Below are positions 1 through 11,290 of a DNA stretch of 64,000 nt, piece after piece. The notes below the pieces were generated by a model. The model saw only the letters and a list, made by a program, of their open reading frames with translations, searched no databases and was not told the origin of the DNA. Position 1 is the first letter of the stretch, and every line of letters begins with the position of its first letter. The position numbers were made by a program, and so were the translations under genes. The stretch lies in assembly GCA_020002185.1 (NCBI GenBank), contig CM034539.1, positions 32,197,551 through 32,261,550 of the forward strand, given 5' to 3'. The stretch comes from Paraescarpia echinospica (taxonomy: Eukaryota > Annelida > Polychaeta > Sabellida > Siboglinidae).

Positions 1-643
1 AACTGAAAGTAATAAATGACTTGACATTTGAAGTGACACGATATTAATTTTGTAGTGTATGTTTTGTGCCAACAGGAAAATGTACTTTGTTCTGAAATAC
101 CTTTTAGGCCGGAGCTGTTTGGGTTTTGATGGTAAAAGGGAGAGACACCGGAGTGCCGGAAAGGCAATATTAGACAATATCGCTTCACTCCCAAAAGGAC
201 AAATATTCGTCTGTGATATCCATGCAATTTAAACTTCAAACGAAATATGTAACTTGTCAGTAAAAGATGTTGACTAAACAGAACGTTAATTGACATGGGA
301 CATTGTTTCTTATGAACGAGTGTTGTGTAAAACAAATTACAGGCAAACTACGGGTGATCACTTATTGGGATTTACCGTAAGTTAAATGCATTCGTAGGAA
401 GAAAAGAATATCTGCGTATCGGAAGGCAAGAAAACGATGTTACGATCTTTTAAATATACAGTTCTTTCATAAATAAAATGTTATATTTACTATATACAAA
501 TTTGTTATCTAATTAATTTCTCATAGTATCAGACTAATGGATCATTGAACAAGCAATCCCGTGTTTTCACACCAATTATAATTGTGTGAATGTTGATAAT
601 TATGTATAACTATACTCCCTCCACCCACACTCGCGCGCGCACA

Positions 644-677
<34 letters not shown>

Positions 678-1190
678 AAATATACAAATAAGAAACATTT
701 AAAAGTGCTTATGCAAACCCAACGAATTTATTAAATCATCGATACACTTACAGATCGTAGTCTGCATCAGCACGGTTGATCTCTGTAGTGCGTAGTATGC
801 AGATCCATGCTTGGATCCTCGTATTTATCTGCTACACCATCAGCGCATTTGCATATGCGAAATACGTACGCACAATAAATTTAAGACGCAGTATGGGATT
901 TACCATACTCTCTATACCCAATTTATGTATAGTTTTTACTCTAACATAATATATATCATTAATAAATTACAGTAGCTAGCCAACGAGCCAGGTTTCTTTT
1001 CAAAGTAGGAATCTCAGTTATGTGCAGTTAACCTGACGGGCGACAAGGTGTGTCTTTAAACGATGTGATATAAATGCGTGGAGAGAATACAGGCGCCACG
1101 GGAGATAGGAACCCGTAACATATGGGGATGTTTATTACGTTAACGGGGGCGCAAGTGACACACAATACAACTGTTTAAATACTCGACGTG
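1..1190. repeat. Paralogous copy of the VWD-gene upstream region
   Basis: This stretch aligns almost base for base with 42250-43345, the region immediately upstream of the minus-strand VWD gene. Shared landmarks are the opening AACTGAAAGTAA, the block around 'gggagagacaccggag', and 'gaacccgtaacatatgggga' near 1110. Because 42250 lies 24 bases upstream of that gene's ATG, base 1 should lie just upstream of a second copy of the gene on the minus strand, outside the window. The copies differ by scattered substitutions and small indels, so the duplication is not recent. No gene of its own is visible here. Confidence 0.8.
629..674. repeat. CG/CA microsatellite
   Basis: An alternating CG-then-CA dinucleotide tract. 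The paralogous position at about 42841 keeps only a short CG/CA run, so the tract length is specific to this copy. Confidence 0.9.
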
Positions 1191-1395
1191 ATTGGACAAA
1201 GATAACATATGAAGACACTCCGTAATCATGAATCATGATATATGTCTGCAGGCAGGAAGAGATCGCAACTGGTAGCCGGTGTTCTTGGCAATAACAATGT
1301 GAATGCTGCCAATTAACACACACAAGAACATTATTACGTATAGAAAACGCAAATAGATGCATAATAACATACACGCCCGCACGCACACACACATG

Positions 1396-1875
1396 CAGGC
1401 AGCTGACAGTAGTGATAGTAATATTTACGAAATGTTAGAAAACACATCATCGTTACATAAACATCTTAAAGCGCTCGCAGGTATTCGTTATTTGCTCAAT
1501 ATGACGAAGGTCGAAGAAAATGTGAAGTTCACGCCCATCGATATTGTGTATAATAATGTTGTCAAATAATATTCGTATTGCTATGCTATTGACATAAGGG
1601 TAGACGTAAGCATTATTGTGTCAACGTTGAGTTCATGTTGTCAAGTATATGACGCAGGGGCCGTTTTCCCGAAGTATTTGCCACGCGTGGTTCCTGCAAT
1701 TGTTAGGTTACGCGCACATTGCGTTTTATATTCCGAACAACTGAATTACCCCATACAAGTGAGAATCTTAACATACATGGGGTATTTTGAAAAGAATCAT
1801 CTAGGTCTTACGTCCTATTTAATGGATCGTAGATTAATCCCTGAAAGTTTGGCCCTCGACGTTCAAGGCGTCTAA
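1396..1875 (+). pseudogene. Broken coding exon of unknown function, one in-frame stop
   Basis: One frame stays open from about 1396 to the TAA at 1873-1875, apart from a single TAA at 1567-1569. That is about 160 codons with ordinary, non-repetitive amino-acid composition, well above chance for this AT-rich DNA. A possible splice acceptor, ATGCAG, sits at 1391-1396. The first half contains LENTSSLHKHLKALAG and FTPIDIVYNNVVK; the second half contains VFPKYLPRVVPAIVRLR and ends in LDVQGV. I do not recognise the family. The block has no counterpart in the paralogous copy at 43345, so it was inserted or lost in one copy. It may be a relic of a gene or of a mobile element. Confidence 0.35.
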
Positions 1876-2466
1876 GAGGAAATGTTTACTTACCCGCATA
1901 CAAACATGCGTATTCCTGCTAAGGAGTGAAACATAAGGCTTGTACAAGAACTCGTCAGCTTCCTCTGTCTTGGGCTCTCCTTGCTGCTGTAACTGTATCA
2001 GCCAAGCAGCATTTAGTTCTGTCTATGCTGATTGTCATCATGTTGCTTTTTATATAATTATGTTTTTATTCCCTTCTGGGATACAAATCAACGCTGTCGT
2101 CGCTGGCATGTTGCTGTAGGCGTATACATTCTGTAGATTTGATCGAACATTTTATACCTTCTCCTTTTCGAATAAAGGTGGATGTTTTCTTGATTATTAG
2201 TATAAATGAGCATAGTGCTGAGACTGTCTAAGTCCAGTTCACTCTCAGTGTCTGCTTTAAGTAGAAATTATGGAAAATTGCCAGTTTATTGGTATATAGC
2301 TGTTATACGCCAGCACCACAAGTCGTAGGGCAAACCAGAGAGGAGACAATGCTCTGGCTGATTCAGAATTAAATCGGTAGAGAGTACATTGAAGATTTCC
2401 ATAACTTGGTGTCTTTGCAAAACTTGGACACACACGCACACGCACACGCACACGCACACGCACACG

Positions 2467-2497
<31 letters not shown>

Positions 2498-3216
2498 AAT
2501 GAAATTGTATTCGTGAAACAATACAAGGTACAATATGGTTCCAAATCTCCTACTTTGGTAAGGAGGCATATCCTTCTTTTTTAAATAATATCCATTTTGA
2601 TCCAGTTCCGTGAACCGTGGCCATGGTTATACGTTTACATCTTCTATAAGACAATTCATGCAAATTAATCAGGCATGGCTATCGTCGTTACTATGGTACG
2701 TTTTCTGTAAAAAGTGGCTGCATAATGAAAATGCATGCATCGATACCCCTAACACAATCAATTCCAATAATGGTGGCATTTTGCGCAAAAATACTTCTTT
2801 AACTTTCCTTAGAAGTGTTGACTTCTTTCTTGTCTTGACTTTGCAAATACGCATAACGTTGTTGACACTCTGTTCAGTGGGGCGTGGGCGTTTAATTAAA
2901 TAAAACTGTAAAATATAGATTGTTTTAAAAATAAATTGTGTAAAAGAGCTGATTTAAACATAACAATTAAATAGACACGTAAACATTACACTTATAATAC
3001 ACACATGATTAAAACAGTACGAATAAATCATTAGTATATAGCAATGTCGTTAAAACGAGAGCGCGACTCGATCAGTCGTACGCCAGTTTAAAGAGATGTG
3101 TTTAAGTGTCTCTTGAAAGAGCTGACTGTGTTCAGTTGTTTAATGTTCTCAGGCAAGTCGCAAGATTTACAATAGCAATACATCTGAACACTTGGCAAAT
3201 TCTTCTAGTGCATGCA
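1876..3216. other. Intergenic, no gene seen
   Basis: Between the broken ORF and the repeat flank I see no convincing coding sequence. It contains a CA/CG microsatellite at 2428-2498 and AT-rich unique sequence. The short open frames here lack codon-like character, and those across the microsatellite are artefacts of the repeat. Confidence 0.5.
2428..2498. repeat. CACG/CA compound microsatellite
   Basis: Tandem CACACG units grade into CG and then pure CA. Confidence 0.9.
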
Positions 3217-4303
3217 GTCTGTAAGTTATATTCCTAATAAATCTTATTGGCGTCAAGCGTTGAGCTACAATTTCTCTGATAAATACAAGACAAATAGCGT
3301 GTTTGAATTACACCAACAACGACATCAAAGCAAGCTGTCTGTTGTAAACGGGTGGGGTCGTCTCTATTATGTATTGTGACACCGTGTGGATGTGAGCCGG
3401 CGTGGGCTTTTGATTTGATTTACTGCCAGCCCCTTTCTCGACTAACCTGAAATCGTGTTTGATGTGCACGGCGTGTTTGTTTGTGTGACCTTTTGCAATT
3501 GGTGCAAGTGATATATGAGCATGTTTTGGAAACGTTTGGCAAGTATTCAAATCCAAAGTCGCATTGTCGTCATTGCAAAGCAGTTAATTAATGTCAGTGG
3601 TGCCCGTGCCAACACCTTGTAGACATGTCTCATGTGTACTATGTCCTCGATAAAGACCCCTGGAAACATCCAACAAAAATCCTCCATTACACAATCAACA
3701 GAAGTAGAAACTAAATAGAAACGTCTACCTTATAACTTGAAGAAAATTACGAATGTATGATTATTGTATACGTATTTATAAATCGGTATGTTTAAATAAA
3801 AATCGAATTAATGAAGTAACATCATTTTGACCTTTAAATAAGTATTGCAAACCTTTACATTTAATATATAATATAACTGACAAGTGTGGTGTGCGATTGT
3901 GCCGTTCTGTCAGCCGAGAGGGCCGCGATGCTATTGCTGTTTCGATTGGTAATCAATTAAAGTTCACACTAGCATTAGTTAGCATATGTCTCTCAGAAGA
4001 GAAACAAAAACTTATTGTGCCACATATCTGGTGCCTATTCCATGTGGCGTAAATTATCCAATACAGGGAACACATGTATAACCTGTCGTGGACTAACAGT
4101 GCTAGTTATTTATATCATATATGTAAACTAAATTATTGGTATTATTAGTTTTTTATGGATTATTTAGGTGATTTTATTCCCACGTTATCAATCAATACGT
4201 TAGTAACATAGTTATATTATATGATGCGTAATAATCTAGTTAGAGTGCTCTTAGATCAGTTACTATTGTTTCGATGCTTTGACAATTTCGTTCATTCCAC
4301 GTT
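3217..4303. repeat. Dispersed paralogous flank repeat, copy 1
   Basis: About 1.1 kb that recurs at 9897-10760, 43350-44125 and 57925-58705. Landmarks are 'cagtctgtaagttatattcc', 'caaatccaaagtcgcattgtcgtc' and 'gtcagccgagagggccgcgatg', ending in TTCATTCCACGTT. In copies 1 and 4 the sequence is interrupted after CACGTT by a terminal-repeat element. In copies 2 and 3 it runs on uninterrupted, so those two serve as empty sites. No coding capacity is evident. Confidence 0.75.
4298..4303. repeat. Left target-site duplication CACGTT
   Basis: CACGTT directly precedes the element end AGTAGTAT at 4304 and recurs at 9157-9162 directly after the other end. The uninterrupted paralogue at about 44119 reads TTCCACGTTGCTCC, with a single CACGTT. 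A 6-bp duplication is the known signature of Polinton/Maverick integration. Confidence 0.8.
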
Positions 4304-5060
4304 AGTAGTATATCATGTATAATACGTTAGGCCACTGGATCGGATCGGTGCAACCCATGTTAAAAGATAGGAACACATTTGCACCTCGCACCGGGGCGAT
4401 CCAAAAAAACAAAAAATGCGTCGATTTCGGTGCTAATTAGGTGTTTGCTCCAGAAAGAACGCATTAGGTGTTTGCTCCAGAAACAACCCAATGTTAAAAG
4501 ATAAGGGAAAATCAAAGGAGCAATTTATATGTTATGCAAAAATGTGTACCTTGAATCGGATCGGAGCCAGACCCAATATTAAAAGATAGAGGGGAAATTT
4601 GCACCCGGTGCAAATTAGAACGGCGTGGTGCAACAGACCAAGTGGCACCTATCGGTACTTTTGGCCCGTAGCCGAGGCTCCGCCAAGGGATCAAGCGCAT
4701 GTATGACGACGTGTCTAAAATGTGGTCTTATAATAAGGCGTAATTATAATAAAAGCATTATGAATTCAAAGGAGCGCTATCTATCCGACCTGGTGTATAC
4801 AAAATGTAGAATACATATTGGACGATGTCACAACAGAAACTAAAGCCTCTTGTTCACGAAAATGTCAACCATCTTTGAATTAGACCCTTGGTATTATTTC
4901 CGTACGGTAGTGCTTAAATTCGTGCCTTTTATGTGGTGAACTATAAAATAGTTCAAAGACGTTATGAAATAGGTCAATCATGTCATGGAATAGGTCTTTA
5001 CACATGCTGACAGACTCCTGTGTATTTTAAACCTACTTACAGCTTACAATGATTATAAAA
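4304..5060 (+). repeat. Left terminal inverted repeat
   Basis: It pairs with the reverse complement of 7270-7835 and 8999-9156. Shared blocks include 'ggatcggtgcaacccatg', 'gtcgatttcggtgc', 'aggtgtttgctccaga' (twice) and 'ttcaaagacgttatgaaa'. The same order of blocks occurs at 58706-59480. Confidence 0.8.
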
Positions 5061-5980
5061 TCGGAATTTCTCTGCTAGGTTTGTTTCCAAGTTTGTAAGT
5101 GTAAATTTGCAACTTTATAAGTTTTGTAAGTGTGTTTGTAAGTTTGTTTGTAAGTTTGTCAGTGTAAGTTTGCAACTTTATAATGTTTGCAACTGTGTTT
5201 GTATATTTGTTTGCGAGTTTGTGAGCGTAAGTTTGCGACTTTCTAAGTTTACAAGTGTCCTTGTAGGTTTGTTTGTAACTTTGTCAGTGAAAGTTTGCGA
5301 CTTTGTAAGTTTCACGCGTTCATGCGCTAAAATGCACTACAATGGCACGAATTTGCGATACGTACGTATTAAAGTAAGATAATTGTACAAGTCTACCGTG
5401 TTGGTAAGCTACATTTTTTTTACCACGTTACCTCGGAAATGTACTATAGTGGCAGGAATTTACGACGTGCACGCGGTGAAGTAAAAAAATGGTACAATTC
5501 TACTGTGCTGAAACGCGAAAATATAGTGGTGGTACACGTTAAACTATGAAAATGTTACAAGAATACCGTGGGGAAACGTTAAAATGTAGTGGCAGTACAC
5601 ATTAAACAATGAAAATGTAGTGGCAGTACACATTAAACTATGAAAATGGTACAAGTCTACTGTGCTGAAACTCTAAAATGTAGTGGTGGTGGTGGTGGTG
5701 GCGGTAAACGTTCAGCTATGAAAATGTGTGTTTTATAAGTTTTGTTTGCAAGTTTGTAAGTGTAAGTTTGTGTCTTTGTAAGTTTAAAAGTGTGGTTTGT
5801 AAGTTTTGTTTGCAAGTTTGTCAGTGTAAGTTTGTGTCTTTGTAAGTTTAAAAGTGTGGTTTGTAAGTTTTGTTTGCAAGTTTGTCAGTGTAAGTTTGTG
5901 TCTTTGTAAGTTTAAAAGTGTGGTTTGTAAGTTTTGTTTGCAAGTTTGTCAGTCTAAGTTTGCGACTTGTAAGTTTCACG
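5060..5980. repeat. Subterminal GTTTGTAAGTGTAAG tandem arrays
   Basis: Degenerate repeats of 'agtttgcaactttgtaagtttgtaagtgta' type fill 5080-5310. A tidier array of about 62-bp units ('tttgtcagtgtaagtttgtgtctttgtaag') fills 5750-5975. Between them, 5330-5710 holds spaced 'aatgtactatagtggcagg' and 'gtagtggcagtacac' motifs. A related array occurs at 59505-59800 in the virus-like element. The open frames here are repeat artefacts. Confidence 0.8.
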
Positions 5981-6229
5981 CGTTCATACGCTAACAATGC
6001 ACTACATTGGCACGAATGTATGACACGTACGCGTTAAAGTAAGATAATTGTACAAGTCTACCGTGTTGATAAGCTAAACTTTTACGAAGTTACCTCGGAA
6101 ATGTACTATAGTGGCAAGAATTTACGACGTTCACACGTCAAAGTAAGAACATTGTACAAGTCATGTCACGTGATTTTTCTTAGATATCTGTGTAAATTTG
6201 GTTCATGGCACTTGGTTCGTGCAACTCGT

Positions 6230-7130
6230 TGGTTTAAGTTTGGTTCTTGCAATTCGCTAGTCAAAGTTTGTGTGTTTTGGTCGGTGTTTGGTACTGTGTA
6301 CTTATTATAGGTCGGTACTTGTGTGTTGTACGTCAATATTTGTGTGTTGAAAGTTGGAGTTTAGCACTGTTTACGTGTTGTAGGTCAGTGTTTGTGTTCT
6401 GTAGGTCGGTGTTTAGCACTGTTTACGTGTTGTTGGTCGGTGTTTGTATGTTGTTGGTCGGTGTTTGTGTGTTGTAGTTCAGTTCTTGTATGTTGTAGAT
6501 CGGTGTTTAGCACTGTTTGCGTGTTCTAGGTCGGCATTTGTATGTTGTAGATCGGTGTTTGTGCGTTGTAGGTTAATGTTTGTGTGTCGTATGTCGGTGT
6601 ATCTGTGTTGTAGGTCGTTGTTTGTGTGTTGTTTGTCGGTTTTTGTGTGTTGTAGGTAAGTGTTTGTGTATCGATGTTCAGTGTTTAGCACTGTTTATGT
6701 GTTGTAGGTCAGTGTGTGTATGTCGTAGGTCGGTGTTTGTGTCTTGTAGAACGGTGTTTATATGTTGTCAGTCAGTGTTTAGCACTGTTTACGTGTTGCA
6801 GGTCAGTGTTTGTGTGTTGTAGGTCAGTGTTTATCCAAGTTTATGCATTGTTGATCGGTGTTTGTATGTTGTAGGTTAATGTTTATATGTTGGACGTCAG
6901 TGTTTTTGCATTGCAGGTGGATGTGTTGTAGCCCGGAAGCATGTTGTGGGTGAATGTTTGTGTGTCATAGTTCAGTGTTTGTGTGTTGTATGTCGGTATT
7001 TTTGTGTTGTATGTCGATGTTTGTGAGATGTAAGTAAGTGTTTAGAACTGTTTACGTGTTGTTGTTCGGTATTTTTGTATTGTATGTCAATGTTTGTGTG
7101 TTGTAGGTCAGTATTTGTGTGTTATAGCTA
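6230..7130. repeat. 21-bp minisatellite (GGTCGGTGTTTGTGTGTTGTA type)
   Basis: About 40 degenerate copies of a unit near 'ggtcggtgtttgtgtgttgt', with a periodic 'tttagcactgtttacgtgttg' super-repeat. The Cys/Val-rich ORFs that cross it arise from the repeat and are not genes. I see no equivalent in the virus-like element, so the array may have grown after the coding region was lost. Confidence 0.85.
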
Positions 7131-7269
7131 AACGAATTACTATCAGTTTGACAAATTTACCACGCTTTCCCGCCATTTTCAACTAATTCCCGCTATTTTC
7201 ACAATTTTCCCGCCTTTTACCATAAACTAATCAAACCTGCATGCAATCACAGTTTGACTGATTTAGCAG

Positions 7270-7835
7270 AGAAATTCCGATTTTATAATCATTGTAAGCT
7301 ATACATAGGTTTAAGAAATATATAGGGGTCTGTCAGCATGTGTAATTACCTATTCCATGACATGATTGACCTATTTCATAACGTCTTTGAACTATTTTAG
7401 TTCACCACATAAAAGGCACGAATTTAAGCACCACCGTACTGAAATAATACTAAGGGTCTAATTCCAAGTTGGTCGCCCTGTTCGAGAAAACGAGGCTTTA
7501 ATTTCTGCGGTAACATCGTCCTATATGTATTCTACGTTTAGTATACACCAGGTCTGATAGCTAGCGCTCCGTTGAATTTATAATGTTTTTATTATAATTA
7601 CGCTTTATTATAAGACCACATTTTAGACACATCGTCATTTATCATATATGCGCTCGGTCCCTTGACGGAGCCTCGGCAGATATGTGCCACTTGGTCACCA
7701 CGCCGTTCCAATTTGCACCGGGTGCGAATTTTCTGCCCTATCTTTTAACATTGGGTCTCTCTCCGATCCTATTCAAGGTGCAAATTTTTGCATAACAGAA
7801 GTTGTTCCTTTGATTTTCTCCTATCTTTTAACATT
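7270..7835 (-). repeat. Right terminal inverted repeat, inner part
   Basis: Reverse complement of roughly 4500-5060. It contains 'cataacgtctttgaactatttta' and 'cagacc'-side landmarks in inverse order. It is separated from its outer part (8999-9156) by the inserted LINE fragment. Confidence 0.75.
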
Positions 7836-8998
7836 GAAACAATATAATAAAATCTTTATTGCTGCACATTAAAATGGCAATTGTACAGGTTTTTTAATAC
7901 AGACATTTCCGTAATGATACGGTCGACATCATCGTCTTCTAAAATATTGCATGTCTTAAGACCATTCCTGATGTCTAACATTTCCGATAATACGTTCACG
8001 TTCGATATTGTTATGTTGGACAAATCAGCCTGCCACACACGGCCAATATCATACGTAGACACTTCGTACATTGCATCACATTCCCTTAAGATATAACGGT
8101 AGTTTGAGCTACACTTTGACCATGGATTTGCAATGGACAACTTAGCAACACTGCTTATAATCGGTGAATTGTGTTTCATAGCTTTATGAATGAATTTGGA
8201 GAACCTATGCTTTAAGATTACCAATAATGGCAAACTGTCCGATAACAATGCTATAACATCACCGTGTGTAAGTGGTGCTAGCCCCCACAACTTTCTAAGC
8301 GCATTTCGCCATGCAATGCAAATAGTGCCAGCACTCTTACTCTGAAGATTCCACCATGGGGCTCCATAATAAGATCCCACGGTGGGGCTCCATAATAAGA
8401 GCAGCAATATTGTTTAAATAAATTACACTTTACAGTCGTCTTAATTATACCGAAATCGGCTATGAACATATTATACCCTCTTCAGAATTTGGCAGTGGCA
8501 TCGACAACTAGACTATCCTTATTTACAACATATATATGATAGCCCAATTGTATAGCATCCTGGGCACTGTCCAACTAGGTATCATTAAAAAAACAGTTAA
8601 GTTGTCGGGTTTACAGCTACGACCTCTAAAAATCAAGTATCTACTCTTAGTACCGTTACAATTTACACAGTATTCGTCTGCATAGTTTTCGCATATATCA
8701 ATTAAAACCTCGAGTCCAGATCTTGTGGGTGTTAGCAAAGTGAGATCATCTGCGTATCCGACGCAACTCGTATAGTGGTTGCCCATGTGGCATCCCACTC
8801 CACTCTTTTTTAACTGTTCAAACAATCCATCCATGTATATGGAGAAAAGAATAGGAGAAAGGATTGGTTCCTGTTTGACTCCGTTACATGCGGTAAACTG
8901 GGATGACATATTAGAGCCCCATCATACTTGAAGTTTTTGTTTAGTATACATATACAACAGCAGTCTTAATACCAGGTGGGTTGAGAAACGTATAAATG
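7836..8998 (-). pseudogene. 5'-truncated LINE reverse transcriptase, frame broken
   Basis: A minus-strand non-LTR retrotransposon fragment inserted in the right inverted repeat. The upstream open frame (8909-8523) carries reverse-transcriptase motifs: NGVKQEPILSPILFSIYMDG (palm motif, normally GxxQG, with the expected G replaced) and the catalytic box GYADDLTLL. The downstream frame (8407-7856) reads WRNALRKLWGLAPLTHGD, the usual LINE C-terminal region, to its stop. The two are joined only through frameshifts and stops. The 3' end at about 7836-7880 has CAATAAAG and then an AT-rich tail. The left end truncates within the RT domain. The product would be inactive. Confidence 0.75.
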
Positions 8999-9156
8999 CG
9001 TTCTTTCTAGAGCAAACACCTAATTTGCACCGAAATCGACGCATTGTTGGCTTTGTTGGATTGGCGCGGTGCAGGGTGCACATTTTTCCCAATCTTTTAA
9101 CATGGGTTGCACCGATCCGATCCAGTTGCCTAACGTATTCAACATTATATAGTACT
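8999..9156 (-). repeat. Right terminal inverted repeat, outer part
   Basis: Reverse complement of about 4304-4460: it holds 'gcaaacacctaatttgcacc', 'gaaatcgacgcattg' and 'ttgcaccgatccgatcc', ending in ATATAGTACT. It is followed by the target duplication at 9157-9162. Confidence 0.8.
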
Positions 9157-9162
9157 CACGTT
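9157..9162. repeat. Right target-site duplication CACGTT
   Basis: Matches 4298-4303. The sequence resumes here with 'actccagttcatccatctg', which corresponds to the uninterrupted paralogues at about 10750 and 44125. Confidence 0.8.
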
Positions 9163-9896
9163 ACTCCAGTTCATCCATCTGTACAACTGGTAAGTTGTGA
9201 CGAATGAAAAAATCAAATATATGTAAAGAAGGCAAAACTTAAATAAATGATTAATGATAACATGAATCATACTTGCTAACTGAACAGGGAGAAATCACGA
9301 AATATGTGCGTTCAGTGGTGTATCGACGAAGAAAGAGAACACCCCTTGCTAATATAAAAATGGCGGAGTCGGGAAAATCGAAAGCACACAATCCGACAAA
9401 CAATATAATACGCCTGAATATACTGATTAAAACGACACGTTTCTGTAAAATTATACTGTGAAAGCTTCGACATGATGTGAATTGAAAACCACACCGAGGT
9501 TTGTAAGTATGCATGACGCATTTTTTGCGGCATCAAACAGAGTATGACTTGCCCGTACCTGATACATGCGAGACGAAACATTTAGGTCAAACAAACTGGA
9601 ATTTGTACTATTATATGCTACTATATCACACAGGGTTTCAAATTCAAACACCATTTGGCATAAAATGTTTGTCTTTCGTGCAACTGGTACAGCCAAGCGG
9701 GACGACAAAGGAGAACTTTCTTATATCTAATCTATACTGCTCCTTTGCTAATGTAACTTCATGTCCTCTAGTCCTCATATCTTTCTTAACTGAGAAAACA
9801 ATATTTCCACTAATATTTTCATAACCATTCAGTATTTAAAACACTTCTATCTGATCTCCTCTCAATCTCCTGGTCTCTAGTGCTGTTAAACCACAG
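9163..9896. repeat. Dispersed flank repeat, second part, plus unique insert
   Basis: 9163-9700 recurs at 10760-11290 and 44130-44690 (landmarks 'ggtgtatcgacgaagaa', 'atgacttgcccgtacc', 'caactggtacagccaagcgg'). 9710-9890 is a short extra block ('gatctcctctcaatctcctgg') not seen in the other copies. No gene is supported. Confidence 0.65.
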
Positions 9897-11290
9897 TCTG
9901 TAAGTTATATTCCCAATAAATGTTATTGGCGTCACGCGTTGAGCAACAGTTTCTCTGTTGAATACAAGACATATGGCGTGGTTGAGTTACACCAACAATT
10001 ATCCAAAGTGGCATTGTCGCCATTGCAAAGCCGTTGATTAATGTTAATGCTGCACCTGCCAACATCTTGTAACTGTGCTTCAAGTAAACTATGTCCTCGG
10101 TAAAAACCCCTGAAAAACCCAGCAGAAATACCCCATAACACAATAAACAAAAGTAGAAACTATACAGCAACATCTATTCTATAACTTGAAGAAAATGACG
10201 AATGTTTGATTATTGTTATAAGTATTTGTACATCGGTATGTTTAAATAAAAATCGAATTAATCAAGTAACATAATTTTTGACCTTCTAAATAAGTGTTGC
10301 ATACCTTTACATTTAATATATAATATAACTGATAAGTATGTTGAGCGATTGTGCCGTACTGTCAGCCGAGAGGGCCGCGATGCTATCGCCGTTTCGACTG
10401 GTAGGCAATTAAAGTTCACACCAGCATTAATTAGCATGTGTCTCCCAGAAGAGAAACAAAAACTTACTGTACCACATATCTGGTGCCTATTCCATGTGGC
10501 ATAATATATCCAATACAGGGAACAAATGCATAACCTGTCGTCAACTAACATTATTATATATGTAAACTATATTATTGGCATGATTAGTTTTTTAACGAAA
10601 TATCAAGGTGATCTTATTCCCTTGTTATCAAGCAATACCTTAGTAACATAATTATATTATGTGGTACCTAATAATCTGGTTAGAGTGCCAAACTCTTAGT
10701 TCAGTTACTACTGTTTCGATGCTTAGGCAATTTCGTTTAATCCACATTGCTCCTGTTCACTCATCTGTAGAACTGTTTAAATTGTGACGAATGAAACAAA
10801 ATCCAAATAATTGTAAAGAAGGCAAAACGTAAATAAATGATCAATGATAACATGAATCATATTTGCTAGCTGAACACGGAGAAATCACGAAATCTGTGCT
10901 TTCATTGGTGTATCGACGAAGAATGAGGACACCCCTTGGGAATGCAAAAATGGCGAAGAAAGCACGCAATTCGACAAACAATACACTACGTTTGGATATA
11001 CAGATTAAAGCGAAACGTGTCTGTAAAATTATAATGTGAATGCTCCGACATGATGTGAACTGAAAACGGCACCGAGGTTTGTGCGAATGCATGATGCATT
11101 TTTGCGGCATCAAACAAAATATGACTTGCCCGTACCAAATGTGTGCGAGAGGAAATATTTACGTCAAACATCGCTTGAATTTGTACTGTTATATGATACT
11201 ATATCACACAGGGTTTCAAATTAAAATACCATTTGGCATAAAGTCTTCGTCTCCCGTGCAACTGGTACAACCAAGCGGGACAATAAAGGA
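9897..11290. repeat. Flank repeat copy 2, uninterrupted (empty site)
   Basis: Continues through the point where copy 1 is interrupted: 'tttcgtttaatccacattgctcctgttc' at 10729-10756. It therefore shows the target site before insertion. It is tandem to copy 1, so 3217-9896 and 9897-11290 are a local duplication. No coding sequence is seen. Confidence 0.75.

Larger units (their letters stand above)
4304..9156. mobile_element. Non-autonomous Polinton-like inverted-repeat element
   Basis: A 4.85-kb element bounded by 6-bp duplications. Its left end reads AGTAGTATATCATGT and its right end, on the other strand, AGTACTATATAATGT. The terminal inverted repeats run from 4304 to about 5060 and, inverted, across 7270-7835 plus 8999-9156. 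The interior is tandem repeats and has no open frame of its own. The left end matches the virus-like element that starts at 58706 along its terminal and subterminal sequence (to about 5480 against 59975), but everything coding is missing. I infer a deletion derivative that could have been mobilised in trans. A LINE fragment interrupts the right inverted repeat. Confidence 0.8.
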
